Source of the DNA: Micromonospora sp. LH3U1 | Lineage (GTDB): Bacteria > Actinomycetota > Actinomycetes > Mycobacteriales > Micromonosporaceae | DNA length: 64,000 bases | Assembly (NCBI RefSeq): GCF_028475105.1 | Contig: NZ_CP116936.1 | Coordinates: forward strand, 4,959,501-5,023,500 | Reading direction: 5' to 3' | Shown here: positions 51,891 to 61,519 of the stretch, piece by piece | How positions within the stretch are numbered: position 1 is the first letter of the stretch | Layout: each line of letters opens with the position of its first letter | The notes under the pieces: generated by a model | Database searches by the model: none | Told to the model about the DNA's origin: nothing | The model's input: only the letters and a program-made list of their open reading frames with translations | Made by a program: the position numbers and the translations under genes

Positions 51891-52280
51891 TCAGCCCGTC
51901 CGGACGACCGTGCAGATGGCCGGCCCATCATCCGAGGTACGCAGCAGATAGCGGTACCGCTCCCCCGGCACCGCCTGCCCCCGGCTGTCCAGGAACTCCC
52001 ACTCCACCGCCACCATCGTCAGCAGCGCGGACACCGGCTGCACATCCTCGATCCGGGCATGCGCCGCAATCAGCTCCCGGTCCTGGTAATCCGGTGCGGC
52101 GCCCACGAACGACAACGCCACCGCCGCCGGCGACGAGAACGAGAAGCTGTACGTGTCCGCCACCACCAGACCTGGCAGGGCGTAACAGCCAGCGATGGCC
52201 GGCACGTCGCCGGAGGTCAACGCCACGCCGTACCGATCGAAGAAGTCGGCCAACGTGTCAAGATTCGTGGAGGCGGTCAC
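51891..52280 (-). CDS. NTF2/SnoaL-like small protein
   Basis: 129 residues from GTG 52280. Pattern LADFFDRYGVALTSGDVPAIAGCYALPGLVVADTYSFSFSSPAAVALSFVGA resembles the cone-shaped NTF2/SnoaL fold, in which a helix pair and a curved sheet form a small-molecule pocket. No catalytic residue is recognisable, so it could be a polyketide-cyclase-like enzyme or a binding protein. It sits between a YiiX-like gene upstream and the CBM2-like pair, on the same strand; gaps of 37 and 134 bases suggest co-transcription with the former only. Confidence 0.6.
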   Translation of the reverse strand: MTASTNLDTLADFFDRYGVALTSGDVPAIAGCYALPGLVVADTYSFSFSSPAAVALSFVGAAPDYQDRELIAAHARIEDVQPVSALLTMVAVEWEFLDSRGQAVPGERYRYLLRTSDDGPAICTVVRTG

Positions 52281-52317
52281 GGCGACAGCAATTGCCAGTC
52301 GCCGCCCAGGTCAAACC

Positions 52318-53013
52318 TCAACGCGGCGGCACCCGCACCTCGATCTCCGAGCCCAGGCGGGCGTCCGCCACCAGACCCAGGTCGTCCCCACTCCAGAACC
52401 GCCCCGGGTCATACCAGTTCGGACGCCGGCCCGCCGGCAGCAACCCCATCGCCTCATAGGTCACCGCCACCACCTCGGCGCAGTACGCCGTCTCCAACGC
52501 CCGATCCCGCTCCCCCGGAGAGCTGGCCGGGGTCGACCGAGGCGCCGGCCGGCCGGGGCGCGGCAGCGCCGGCAGGCCGGGGAGCGGCAGCGCCGGCACC
52601 CGACCACGCACCCACCGCCACGCCAACTGGGCCGTCGACGGGAACGGCGTGCCATCCAACCGCGCGATCGTACGCAGCACCGCCCGCTCCATCTCCCCGT
52701 CCGCCGGCGGATCAAGCTGCCGCAGCCAGGCCCGTTGGCCGTACCGGTTGGCCCAGACACCAACCGCGTCCCGCAGGTCGTGCAGCTGGACACCGCGCTG
52801 GTGCGTGCCCGACCACAGATCCGGCAACGACCGGCCCAACTCCGCGTGCCACATCAACGGTGGCATGTCATCCAGCACCACCGCCATCCCGACGTGGTTG
52901 ACCGGGCTGTTGGTGGTGAACTGGATCGCCCGGTCCGGCACGCTGCGACCCCGGAACACCCACACGTCACCGGTGCGGGTCAACTCGACGGCCTCATCCA
53001 GGCTGATGCTCAT
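52318..53013 (-). CDS. YiiX-like permuted NlpC/P60-fold cysteine hydrolase
   Basis: 231 residues. VNHVGMAVVLDDMPPLMWHAELG (His near residue 39) and, much later, ETAYCAEVVAVTYEAMGLL (Cys near residue 178) place His before Cys, as in the circularly permuted papain-like YiiX/YebB group of NlpC/P60 hydrolases. A Pro-rich loop (RVPALPLPGLPALPRPGRPAP) lies between. No signal peptide, so probably cytoplasmic or membrane-associated; such enzymes act on amide or lipid-linked amide bonds. The start has no ribosome site: the TAGGCT -10 ends 8 bases upstream, so the transcript is probably leaderless and its promoter overlaps that of the divergent gene at 53033. Confidence 0.68.
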   Translation of the reverse strand: MSISLDEAVELTRTGDVWVFRGRSVPDRAIQFTTNSPVNHVGMAVVLDDMPPLMWHAELGRSLPDLWSGTHQRGVQLHDLRDAVGVWANRYGQRAWLRQLDPPADGEMERAVLRTIARLDGTPFPSTAQLAWRWVRGRVPALPLPGLPALPRPGRPAPRSTPASSPGERDRALETAYCAEVVAVTYEAMGLLPAGRRPNWYDPGRFWSGDDLGLVADARLGSEIEVRVPPR

Positions 53014-53019
53014 GAGGGT

Positions 53020-53027
53020 CTAGCCTA
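53020..53027. promoter_or_regulatory. Shared bidirectional -10 element
   Basis: Only 19 bases separate the two start codons. The near-palindrome tagcctaggc gives TAGCCT (53021-53026) 6 bases before ATG 53033 and, read on the other strand, TAGGCT 8 bases before the start at 53013. Both transcripts would be leaderless from overlapping promoters. Confidence 0.5.
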
Positions 53028-53032
53028 GGCCG

Positions 53033-53221
53033 ATGCGGCAACGAATGCGGTGGTGGAAGGTCCTCGGGCTGGCCGGCCTCGCCGGCGTCGCGGCCTCCGG
53101 CGTGGTCATCGCGCGGGCCGAACGACGTCGACGCGCGTACACCCCCGAGGAAATCCGGCAGCGGCTCCTGGAGCGGCACGCCCAGGCCGGCGACGCCGCG
53201 AAGCCCACCGACCAGGCCTGA
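53033..53221 (+). CDS. 62-residue single-pass membrane protein
   Basis: Basic N-terminus (MRQRMRWWK), one helix (VLGLAGLAGVAASGVVIA), then a basic stretch and YTPEEIRQRLLERHAQAGD, an amphipathic helix. Similar short proteins with a YTPxEIRxRLxxR tail are common in actinobacteria; role unknown. Leaderless start next to the shared promoter element. Confidence 0.72.
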   Translation: MRQRMRWWKVLGLAGLAGVAASGVVIARAERRRRAYTPEEIRQRLLERHAQAGDAAKPTDQA

Positions 53222-53273
53222 CCACTCTCCCCGCTGGACGGTCAACGGGGCAGCTGGGCGGGCTGATGATCGA

Positions 53274-53279
53274 TACCAT
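53274..53279 (+). promoter_or_regulatory. -10 element of a probable leaderless promoter
   Basis: TACCAT lies 6 bases before ATG 53286; no ribosome site is seen. Confidence 0.45.
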
Positions 53280-53285
53280 CGGGGC

Positions 53286-54008
53286 ATGACGACGCCCGTC
53301 GCACAACGGCCCTTCGTCCTGTCCACCCCCGCCGCGCCAATCGAACGGCACGGCAGCGTCGACCTGCACCTCCCCACCCGCACCGATCCGGCACCCGCCG
53401 TCGTGGTGGTGCACGGCGCCCCACTGCCACCCGGTGTGCCCGACCCCCGCGACTGGCTGCTCTACCGCGGCTACGGCGCGCTGCTCGCCGACAGCGGCGT
53501 GGTCACCGCGTTGGTCAGCTACCAGGTGGCCGACCTGTCGGCGCTGCCCGCCGCAGCCGACGACATCGCCGCGATGGTCGACCAGGTCCGCGCCGACCCC
53601 CGGGTCGACGCCGAGCGGGTGGTGCTGTGGTTCTTCTCCGGAGGGGGCCTCTTCGCAGCCGACTGGCTCCGCAGCGCGCCGCCATGGCTACGCGGCATCG
53701 CGCTGACCTACCCCCTGCTCCTCCCGTTTCCCGGATGGGAGGTCGACACGCGGTTCCTGCCCGTCGAGGCGCTCGCCTCCGGTCGGGACGTTCCACTGGT
53801 GTTGACCCGGGCCGGACAGGACATCCCCCCGGTCCTGGCCGGCATCGACGCGTTCCTCCCGGCAGCGGCCGCGCAGGGCTGGCCGATGCAGGTGATCGAG
53901 GTGCCGGACGGGCAGCACTCCTTCGAGATCGTCAACCACACTCCCCAGTCGGAAGCGGCCGTCCTGGCCGCCCGCGATGCGGTCCTCGACCTGCTCGACG
54001 CACCCTGA
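53286..54008 (+). CDS. Alpha/beta hydrolase, dienelactone-hydrolase-like
   Basis: 240 residues. VVVVHGAP is the oxyanion strand; the nucleophile elbow is WFFSGGGLFAADWL, where Phe replaces the usual Gly of GxSxG. Asp in TRAGQDIPPVLAG and His in VPDGQHSFEIVNHTP complete a plausible triad. No signal peptide. Substrate unknown. It is transcribed alone and followed by 1 kb of repeat-rich DNA. Confidence 0.78.
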   Translation: MTTPVAQRPFVLSTPAAPIERHGSVDLHLPTRTDPAPAVVVVHGAPLPPGVPDPRDWLLYRGYGALLADSGVVTALVSYQVADLSALPAAADDIAAMVDQVRADPRVDAERVVLWFFSGGGLFAADWLRSAPPWLRGIALTYPLLLPFPGWEVDTRFLPVEALASGRDVPLVLTRAGQDIPPVLAGIDAFLPAAAAQGWPMQVIEVPDGQHSFEIVNHTPQSEAAVLAARDAVLDLLDAP

Positions 54009-54224
54009 CCGCTGACCGCTGACCGCGTCCCGCGCCCGCCGTCCCGCGCCCGTCGCCCGTCGCCCGTCGCCCGTCGCTCACCGTCCCGCCCGCCGTCCGC
54101 CGTTCCGCGCCCGCCGTCCGCCGTTCCGCGCCCGCCGTCCGCCGTCCGCCGTTCCGCGTTGACGTTGGCGGCCGGCTGTCGTCCGGTTCCGCCAGCGGGC
54201 AGGTGGTTGGTGCGCCTGTCTCGC

Positions 54225-54300
54225 ATGATCGTGCTCGATCCTGGTTGTAGTGGCTTCATTCGCGGCCGAGGGCCCTATTTCCCGGATCGAGCACGATCTT
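54225..54300. repeat. Palindromic element family D, copy 2
   Basis: Perfect 15-bp arms gatcgtgctcgatcc (54227-54241) and its reverse complement (54284-54298). The left part continues tggttgtagtgg, matching copy 1 at 16556. Confidence 0.92.
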
Positions 54301-54562
54301 GGGTTCTCCAGCGGGGCGGCGGGGCAGCGGGTCGCGCGCTGGTGGACTGGGGCGTTGAGCCGGGGCGTTGGGCTGCGCGTGGGTTGGGCGGTGTGGGTGG
54401 GTTGTCACGTTCTGGTGTGAGCGATTGCCGCCGCGTTGGCTGTTCTGTTCGGGTGGCGTGTCCGTTTTCGGGTGCGGCCCATGTGGTTTCGTCGGGCGCT
54501 GACCTTCGGCCTTGATGGGTGCCCTCGGTGACCGGTGGGCGTCTGTTGCGTTCTTCGGGTGG

Positions 54563-54652
54563 TCATGATCGGCGCAGTTTCAGGGATGTTGCTGTCTCCG
54601 CGGGTCGTGAGGCAGCAGTTTCGGTGATTGTGTGCGGATCTTGGCCGGGGTG
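54563..54652. repeat. Palindromic element family C, copy 2 (decayed)
   Basis: Contains gatgttgctgtct and aggcagcagttt in the same order and spacing as C1 (13871-13948), ending gcggatcttgg. The arms no longer pair fully. Confidence 0.72.
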
Positions 54653-54833
54653 GGGTTTGGTGCCAGTTGGGGGTTGGTGTCTGGGTCGGTGTGCGCCCGG
54701 GTGCGGTGGGTTGTCCGGTTTGGGGTTGGGTGTCCTGTGGTCGGGTCCACTCCGGTGGTGGAATCGGCGGCGGGTCGGGGGCGTTATACCTGGCATACCG
54801 CCACGGCCTCCGGGCTTTGGCGTGCGGCGCCCG

Positions 54834-54940
54834 AGCCGGGAACACCCTGCGGGCCGCCACAGTTACATCCCCCGTAGCCGCGAGCGACGATGGTTGCGCC
54901 CAGCCGGGAACACCCGCCGGGCCGCCACGGTTACATCCCC
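54834..54940. repeat. 39-base direct repeat upstream of the C39-like gene
   Basis: Copies at 54834-54872 and 54902-54940 share agccgggaacaccc...gggccgccac.gttacatcccc with three mismatches, 68 bases apart. The gene start follows 118 bases after the second copy. Confidence 0.85.
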
Positions 54941-55057
54941 CTGAGACACCCGACGCCGGCCCCCCGGGGCCGCCGGGCAGATCCCCTTGGACTTCTTCGT
55001 GCAGCCCGCCACCCCCCTGGTGTGTTGCGCACCCCCGATGCAGAGGAGCACGCCATC

Positions 55058-55717
55058 ATGCGTACCGATCTGATTCGTAAGACCGCTCTGACCGCTGCTG
55101 GGCTCGCCTTCACCGGCGGCGCGATCGTCGGCCCCGTGAGCGCCGCGTTCGCCGCCCCCACCACCGCCAAGCCGGCCGGTCAGACGCAGACCGACCGCAA
55201 GAACGGTGAGCGGGAGTTGGGTGTGCGCTACGAGGCGCAGCCGAACTTCTACTACTGCGGTCCCGCCGCGACCCGTAACGCCCTGAGTGTGCAGGGCAAG
55301 AACATCAACGTCGACGACATGGCCAAGGAGATGGGCACCACCGAGGCCGGCACCAACTCCATCAACGACATCACCCCGGTGCTGAACAAGGAGACCGGTA
55401 AGGCCGACGCCTACCACTCCGTGGAGATCAGCACCCCCGCCGCTGACGCCAAGCAGACCGACAAGCTGCGCACCGACGTCATGACCACCGTCGACGACGG
55501 CCGGGCCGTGGTCGCGAACATCGCCGGCACCAGCACCGACACCGACGGCACCACCCACTCCTACGAAGGTGGGCACTACATCAGCGTCGTCGGCTACCGC
55601 GACAACGGCCAGACCGTGAAGATCGCCGACTCCGCCGACCCGAACACCGCCTCCTACTGGATCAGCGTCGAGCACCTCGCCGACTGGATCGCCACCCGCG
55701 GCTACTCCACCAGCTGA
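55058..55717 (+). CDS. Secreted C39-like peptidase-family protein
   Basis: 219 residues. A signal peptide (LIRKTALTAAGLAFTGGAIVGPVSAAFA) is cleaved near AFA-AP. The C39-like fold is indicated by FYYCGPAATRNAL (catalytic Cys in YCGPA), YEGGHYISVVGYRDNGQ (His) and KIADSADPN (Asp), which give the papain-like triad. The mature protein is Lys/Asp/Thr-rich with no transport or anchor domain, so it is a free secreted protease or peptidase-fold protein. GAGGAG precedes ATG 55058. Own terminator. Similar proteins are common secreted proteins of Micromonosporaceae. Confidence 0.82.
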   Translation: MRTDLIRKTALTAAGLAFTGGAIVGPVSAAFAAPTTAKPAGQTQTDRKNGERELGVRYEAQPNFYYCGPAATRNALSVQGKNINVDDMAKEMGTTEAGTNSINDITPVLNKETGKADAYHSVEISTPAADAKQTDKLRTDVMTTVDDGRAVVANIAGTSTDTDGTTHSYEGGHYISVVGYRDNGQTVKIADSADPNTASYWISVEHLADWIATRGYSTS

Positions 55718-55732
55718 CCCACCAACACAACA

Positions 55733-55774
55733 CCGAAGGGCCGGACCCCCCACCACGGGGGCCCGGCCCTTCGG
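55733..55774. terminator. Bidirectional terminator between the C39-like and DedA genes
   Basis: The stem ccgaagggccg (55733-55743) with cggcccttcgg (55764-55774) is extended by acccccc/ggggg inside. Confidence 0.88.
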
Positions 55775-55798
55775 CATCGGTCAAGCGTCGACCAACAG

Positions 55799-56455
55799 TC
55801 AGGTTTCGCTGCTCGCGCGGACCGGCTCGGCGTCCGGGGTCGGCTCGGTCGCCTCGAACCGGTGGGCCCGTCGGCGCAGCCACCAGGTGCTGGCGAGACC
55901 GGCGAGCACCGCGAGGACGAGACCGGCCCAGGAGATGTCCTTGAGCCAGTGCTCGGCCGCCCGGCCGACGGAGAACAGCAGGTAGGTGGTGCCGAACGCC
56001 CAGACCAGGCCGCCTGCCGCGTTCGCCAGCAGGAACCGCCGGTACGGCACGCGCAGCGCCCCGGCGAGCGGGCCGGCCAGGATCCGCAGCAGTGCCACGA
56101 ACCGACCGAAGAAGACCGCCCAGACGCCGTACCGGGCGAAGCTCTGCTCTGCCTTGGCGAGTTGAGCGGGGCCGAGGTGGCGGGGGAAGCGCCGGCCCAG
56201 TCGGGCCAGCAGTGGGCGTCCACCGCGACGGCCCACCGCGTACCCGATGGAGTCGCCGACGATCGCGCCGGTGGCGGCGGCCGTGGCCACCCATTCCGGT
56301 TCCACCACTCCCGTGGCGGCGAGCAGGGCGGAGCTGACCAGGACGATCTCGCCGGGCAGCGGGATGCCCATGCTCTCCACGCCGATCACCCCGCCGACGA
56401 GCAGGTAGACCGCGATCGGCGGCAGCGACACGAGCCAGTGCTGGACGTCGAACAA
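55799..56455 (-). CDS. DedA-family membrane protein
   Basis: 218 residues from TTG 56455 (LFDVQHWLVSLPPIAVYLL), chosen because AAGGAG lies seven bases upstream; a longer frame to 56554 lacks this. DedA/VTT hallmarks: GVESMGIPLPGEIVLVSSALLA (re-entrant hairpin with Glu), GAIVGDSIGYAVGRRGGRPLLARLG, FGRFVALLRILAGPLAGALRVPYRRF and LANAAGGLVWAFG. DedA proteins translocate lipids such as undecaprenyl phosphate or support membrane homeostasis. Convergent with the C39-like gene and divergent from acnA. Confidence 0.92.
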   Translation of the reverse strand: MFDVQHWLVSLPPIAVYLLVGGVIGVESMGIPLPGEIVLVSSALLAATGVVEPEWVATAAATGAIVGDSIGYAVGRRGGRPLLARLGRRFPRHLGPAQLAKAEQSFARYGVWAVFFGRFVALLRILAGPLAGALRVPYRRFLLANAAGGLVWAFGTTYLLFSVGRAAEHWLKDISWAGLVLAVLAGLASTWWLRRRAHRFEATEPTPDAEPVRASSET

Positions 56456-56613
56456 CGGTTGACTCCTTTGCTGGCCGGCTTTGAACCCTACCTTCGGCGG
56501 GCCGAACGCAGGTGCCGCCGAAGCACGCGGCCGTGGGCGCCCGCACCCGCACACCCCGTAGGCCGTCCTAGGAGGCTAGGGGTGGAGGTGGAGCCGGGGA
56601 GCTGACGCTCGGG

Positions 56614-56642
56614 TTGCACAACTAGCAAGACGGACGTACGGT
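56614..56642 (+). promoter_or_regulatory. Sigma-70-type promoter of acnA
   Basis: -35 TTGCAC (56614-56619), 17-base spacer, -10 TACGGT (56637-56642). It leaves a leader of about 105 bases before GTG 56753. Confidence 0.55.
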
Positions 56643-56752
56643 TTTGTAGAGAGCGGAATCGGCGGTAAGTGTCACCTAACCTCGGCGGCACCCCGACCGG
56701 TGCGACAGACTGCTCAGGACTACTCACGGTCGCTGGTGTGAAGGAGTACGAC

Positions 56753-59590
<2,838 letters not shown>

Positions 59591-59606
59591 TCGCGTACGG
59601 CTGGTC

Positions 59607-59640
59607 GAAGGCCGCTCCCGCTTCGGCGGGGGCGGCCTTC
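59607..59640. terminator. Terminator after acnA
   Basis: The arms gaaggccgc (59607-59615) and gcggccttc (59632-59640) enclose a tcccgcttcggcggg inner hairpin. Bidirectional. Confidence 0.85.
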
Positions 59641-59711
59641 GCCGTTCGAGCCGAGGAAGGCTTGCGGTCAGAGCGCTCGGCGTCGAACGGCACGGGCGGG
59701 ATGCCAGCCGG

Positions 59712-59957
59712 TCACGCCGGTCCGCTCCGGGTGTCCGGGAGCGCGAGGGCAGCCAGCCGTTGGTCTATCGCCGCATCCACCTGCCGCATCTCGTAGCCAC
59801 GTAACCGCCGTCGCAGGCTGGCCGCCCGAAGCGCGTCTCGCGCGGCAGCCCGTGACACAGCGCTGTCGGTAGCCAGAGCCCCGTCGACCTCGGCAAAGAG
59901 ACTCTCGACCTGACGCATGTCATAACCGCGCAGAGCAAGTTCGAACGGCAATTTCAT
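59712..59957 (-). CDS. Mini-DivIVA-domain protein with two GYDMRQVD motifs
   Basis: 81 residues. Two copies of the DivIVA-type membrane-targeting motif: FELALRGYDMRQVESLF (residues 5-21) and LRGYEMRQVDAAID (about 52-65), joined by a helical Ala-rich spacer. DivIVA family N-terminal domains bind curved membrane; a protein with only two such motifs and no long coiled coil is unusually short. A -10-like TATGGT ends 6 bases before ATG 59957, so it may be leaderless. Possibly an accessory or modulator of polar growth proteins. Confidence 0.72.
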   Translation of the reverse strand: MKLPFELALRGYDMRQVESLFAEVDGALATDSAVSRAAARDALRAASLRRRLRGYEMRQVDAAIDQRLAALALPDTRSGPA

Positions 59958-59963
59958 GCGGCC

Positions 59964-59969
59964 ACCATA
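59964..59969 (-). promoter_or_regulatory. -10 element for the mini-DivIVA gene
   Basis: TATGGT on the minus strand, six bases before ATG 59957; probable leaderless promoter. Confidence 0.42.
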
Positions 59970-60017
59970 TCGGTCGCCGGCTAGTGTCCAACAGGGATGC
60001 GCGACAGGGGTGGACCC

Positions 60018-60449
60018 TCAGCGCAGCCGCAGCGCGACCGCGCGGGCCTCCTCGTCGGTGAGGGGCAGGAACCAGAGGAAACGGCGGACGATGGCGACCG
60101 GATCGGGGCCGCCCGGCTGGCCGCGCAGGTCGCGGATCGCCCGGCGGGTGATCCGCGAGAACTCGGGGATCAGGGTCGCGCGGCGGGCGGCGTTGGTCGG
60201 GATCGCGCGCAGCGCCGGGCAGGGCCAGTCATGACCGCAGGCGTCGCACGTCCACAGAGGGCCGCCGGCGGTGTGCGCGACAGGCGGGCCGCACCGGGAC
60301 CGCCAGCGTGCTTCGGGTACGACGTTCGCTGGGCGACCCGGGCCACGGTACGGAGGGTGCCGTGGCCCGGTCGGGCGGGTCAGGCTCGGCCGGACCGGCG
60401 GCGGACCGCCCGTCGGCTTCGGGTGGTTCCGGGGCTTGTCCTCGGGCAT
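60018..60449 (-). CDS. Small cysteine-motif protein of XRE/DUF397 clusters
   Basis: 143 residues. A Pro/Arg-rich N-terminus is followed by the conserved core LWTCDACGHDWPCPALRAI, where C-x2-C and a third Cys may bind metal, then a helical region ending in VRRFLWFLPLTDEEARAVALRLR. Proteins with this WxCxxCGxxWPCPxxR motif recur beside XRE-DUF397 pairs in actinobacteria and are often mislabelled flavin reductase. ATG 60449 has GGAGGG upstream. Divergent from the XRE gene, 114 bases between starts. Confidence 0.68.
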   Translation of the reverse strand: MPEDKPRNHPKPTGGPPPVRPSLTRPTGPRHPPYRGPGRPANVVPEARWRSRCGPPVAHTAGGPLWTCDACGHDWPCPALRAIPTNAARRATLIPEFSRITRRAIRDLRGQPGGPDPVAIVRRFLWFLPLTDEEARAVALRLR

Positions 60450-60563
60450 CCTGCGCTCCCTCCGCGGTGCTGTCTCCACAACACACTGCCGAGGGTTGCC
60501 AAGCGATCACACCGCGTAGAAGTATCTCCTCTCGACGTCTGGAACGTTCTGGGAGGGGTGGAG

Positions 60564-61331
60564 ATGAATCGAGCCGTACAGGCGGCGATGGCCGAGAGGG
60601 GTCACACAGCGGACAGTCTCGCTGCGCAGATTGGTGTCGATCCGAAGACGGCCGCGAAATGGGCGAGCACGGGACGAATTCCACAGACGCGTCATCGCGC
60701 CCGGGTCGCCGAGGTGCTCGGTCGGAACGTCGACGAGCTGTGGCCGGACGCGCTGAAGCGCCGGACGCCGGCCTGGTTTCGACCCTGGGCCGAGATCGAG
60801 CGCGACGCTCTGTCGCTGCGGTCGTTTCAGCTCGCGTGGATACCGGGCCTCCTTCAGACGAAGGCGTACGCGCTGGCGACGCTGGTCGGTGAGGCGCTGA
60901 CGCCGGCCGAGGCCGACGATCTCGCCGAGGCGCGGCTCAGCCGGCAGGCCATCCTGCGACGGGAACGCCCGCCGCTGCTCGTCGCGGTCCTCGACGAGGG
61001 AATCCTCCGGCGCACCCTCGACGGCGACCGGGCCATGATGCGGGAGCAGTGCGAGCGGCTGGCCGAGCAGGCCGCGCTGCCGAACGTGTCGCTGTTCGTC
61101 GTGCCCGCCGACGTCGGTATGTATCCGGGTCTCGGTGGGCCGTTCACCGTGGCCGAGATGCCGGACGGGGCGCGGGTCGCGCACGTCGACAGCCAGGCGC
61201 AAGCGCAGCTCATCGACAAGGCGGCCGACGTTGCTACGCTCGACCGACGGTGGGAACGCATTCGTGATGGAGCCCTGTCGCGTGCGCAGTCCCTCAACCT
61301 CATCAGAGAAGCGGCAGCATCATGGATCTGA
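60564..61331 (+). CDS. XRE-family regulator with DUF5753-like C-terminal domain
   Basis: 255 residues. N-terminal helix-turn-helix (LAAQIGVDPKTAAKWASTGRIPQTRHRARVAEVLG, residues about 18-52), then a ligand-type domain starting WFRPWAEIERDALSLRSFQLAWIPGLLQTKAYALA, the DUF5753 pattern (E..A..L.S.....PGLLQT..YA). These regulators are paired with DUF397 proteins and are among the most expanded families in Streptomyces-like genomes; several affect development or antibiotic production. GGGAGGGG precedes ATG 60564. Overlaps the DUF397 gene by 10 bases. Confidence 0.92.
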   Translation: MNRAVQAAMAERGHTADSLAAQIGVDPKTAAKWASTGRIPQTRHRARVAEVLGRNVDELWPDALKRRTPAWFRPWAEIERDALSLRSFQLAWIPGLLQTKAYALATLVGEALTPAEADDLAEARLSRQAILRRERPPLLVAVLDEGILRRTLDGDRAMMREQCERLAEQAALPNVSLFVVPADVGMYPGLGGPFTVAEMPDGARVAHVDSQAQAQLIDKAADVATLDRRWERIRDGALSRAQSLNLIREAAASWI

Positions 61332-61510
61332 CCGGCGCTCGGTGGCGCAAGAGCACCAGGAGTGGCAACAACGGCGGCGACTGCGTCGAGGTGGCCGACA
61401 ACCTCGCGGGCGTCATCGGCGTACGTGACTCCAAGGACCCGGCTGGTCCGACGCTCGCCTTCGACCCGGCGGCCTGGGCCCGATTCCTGGCGATGGCCAA
61501 GCGCGGCTGA
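61322..61510 (+). CDS. DUF397-domain protein
   Basis: 62 residues. Classic pattern RWRKSTRSGNNGGDCVEVADN...VGVRDSKDPAGPTLAF...WARFL: W-x-K-S-S/T-x-S-G-x-x-x-x-x-CVEVA and RDSK. Forms a translationally coupled pair with the XRE gene (10-base overlap). Likely the antagonist/partner of that regulator. Confidence 0.95.
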   Translation: MDLTGARWRKSTRSGNNGGDCVEVADNLAGVIGVRDSKDPAGPTLAFDPAAWARFLAMAKRG

Positions 61511-61519
61511 CCAACTGTC

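Larger units (their letters stand above)
54009..55057. other. 1-kb gene-poor gap with repeats
   Basis: 54010-54160 is a cgcccgccgtccgccgttcc-type minisatellite. Palindrome D2 follows, then G/T-rich unique sequence, palindrome C2 and a 39-base direct repeat before the C39-like gene. Open frames here have no support: no ribosome sites, no recognisable domains. Confidence 0.7.

Noticed and set aside
54834..55057. c-di-AMP or other known riboswitch before the secreted C39-like gene
   Set aside because: I could not find the conserved core of any riboswitch I know; only a direct repeat is certain.
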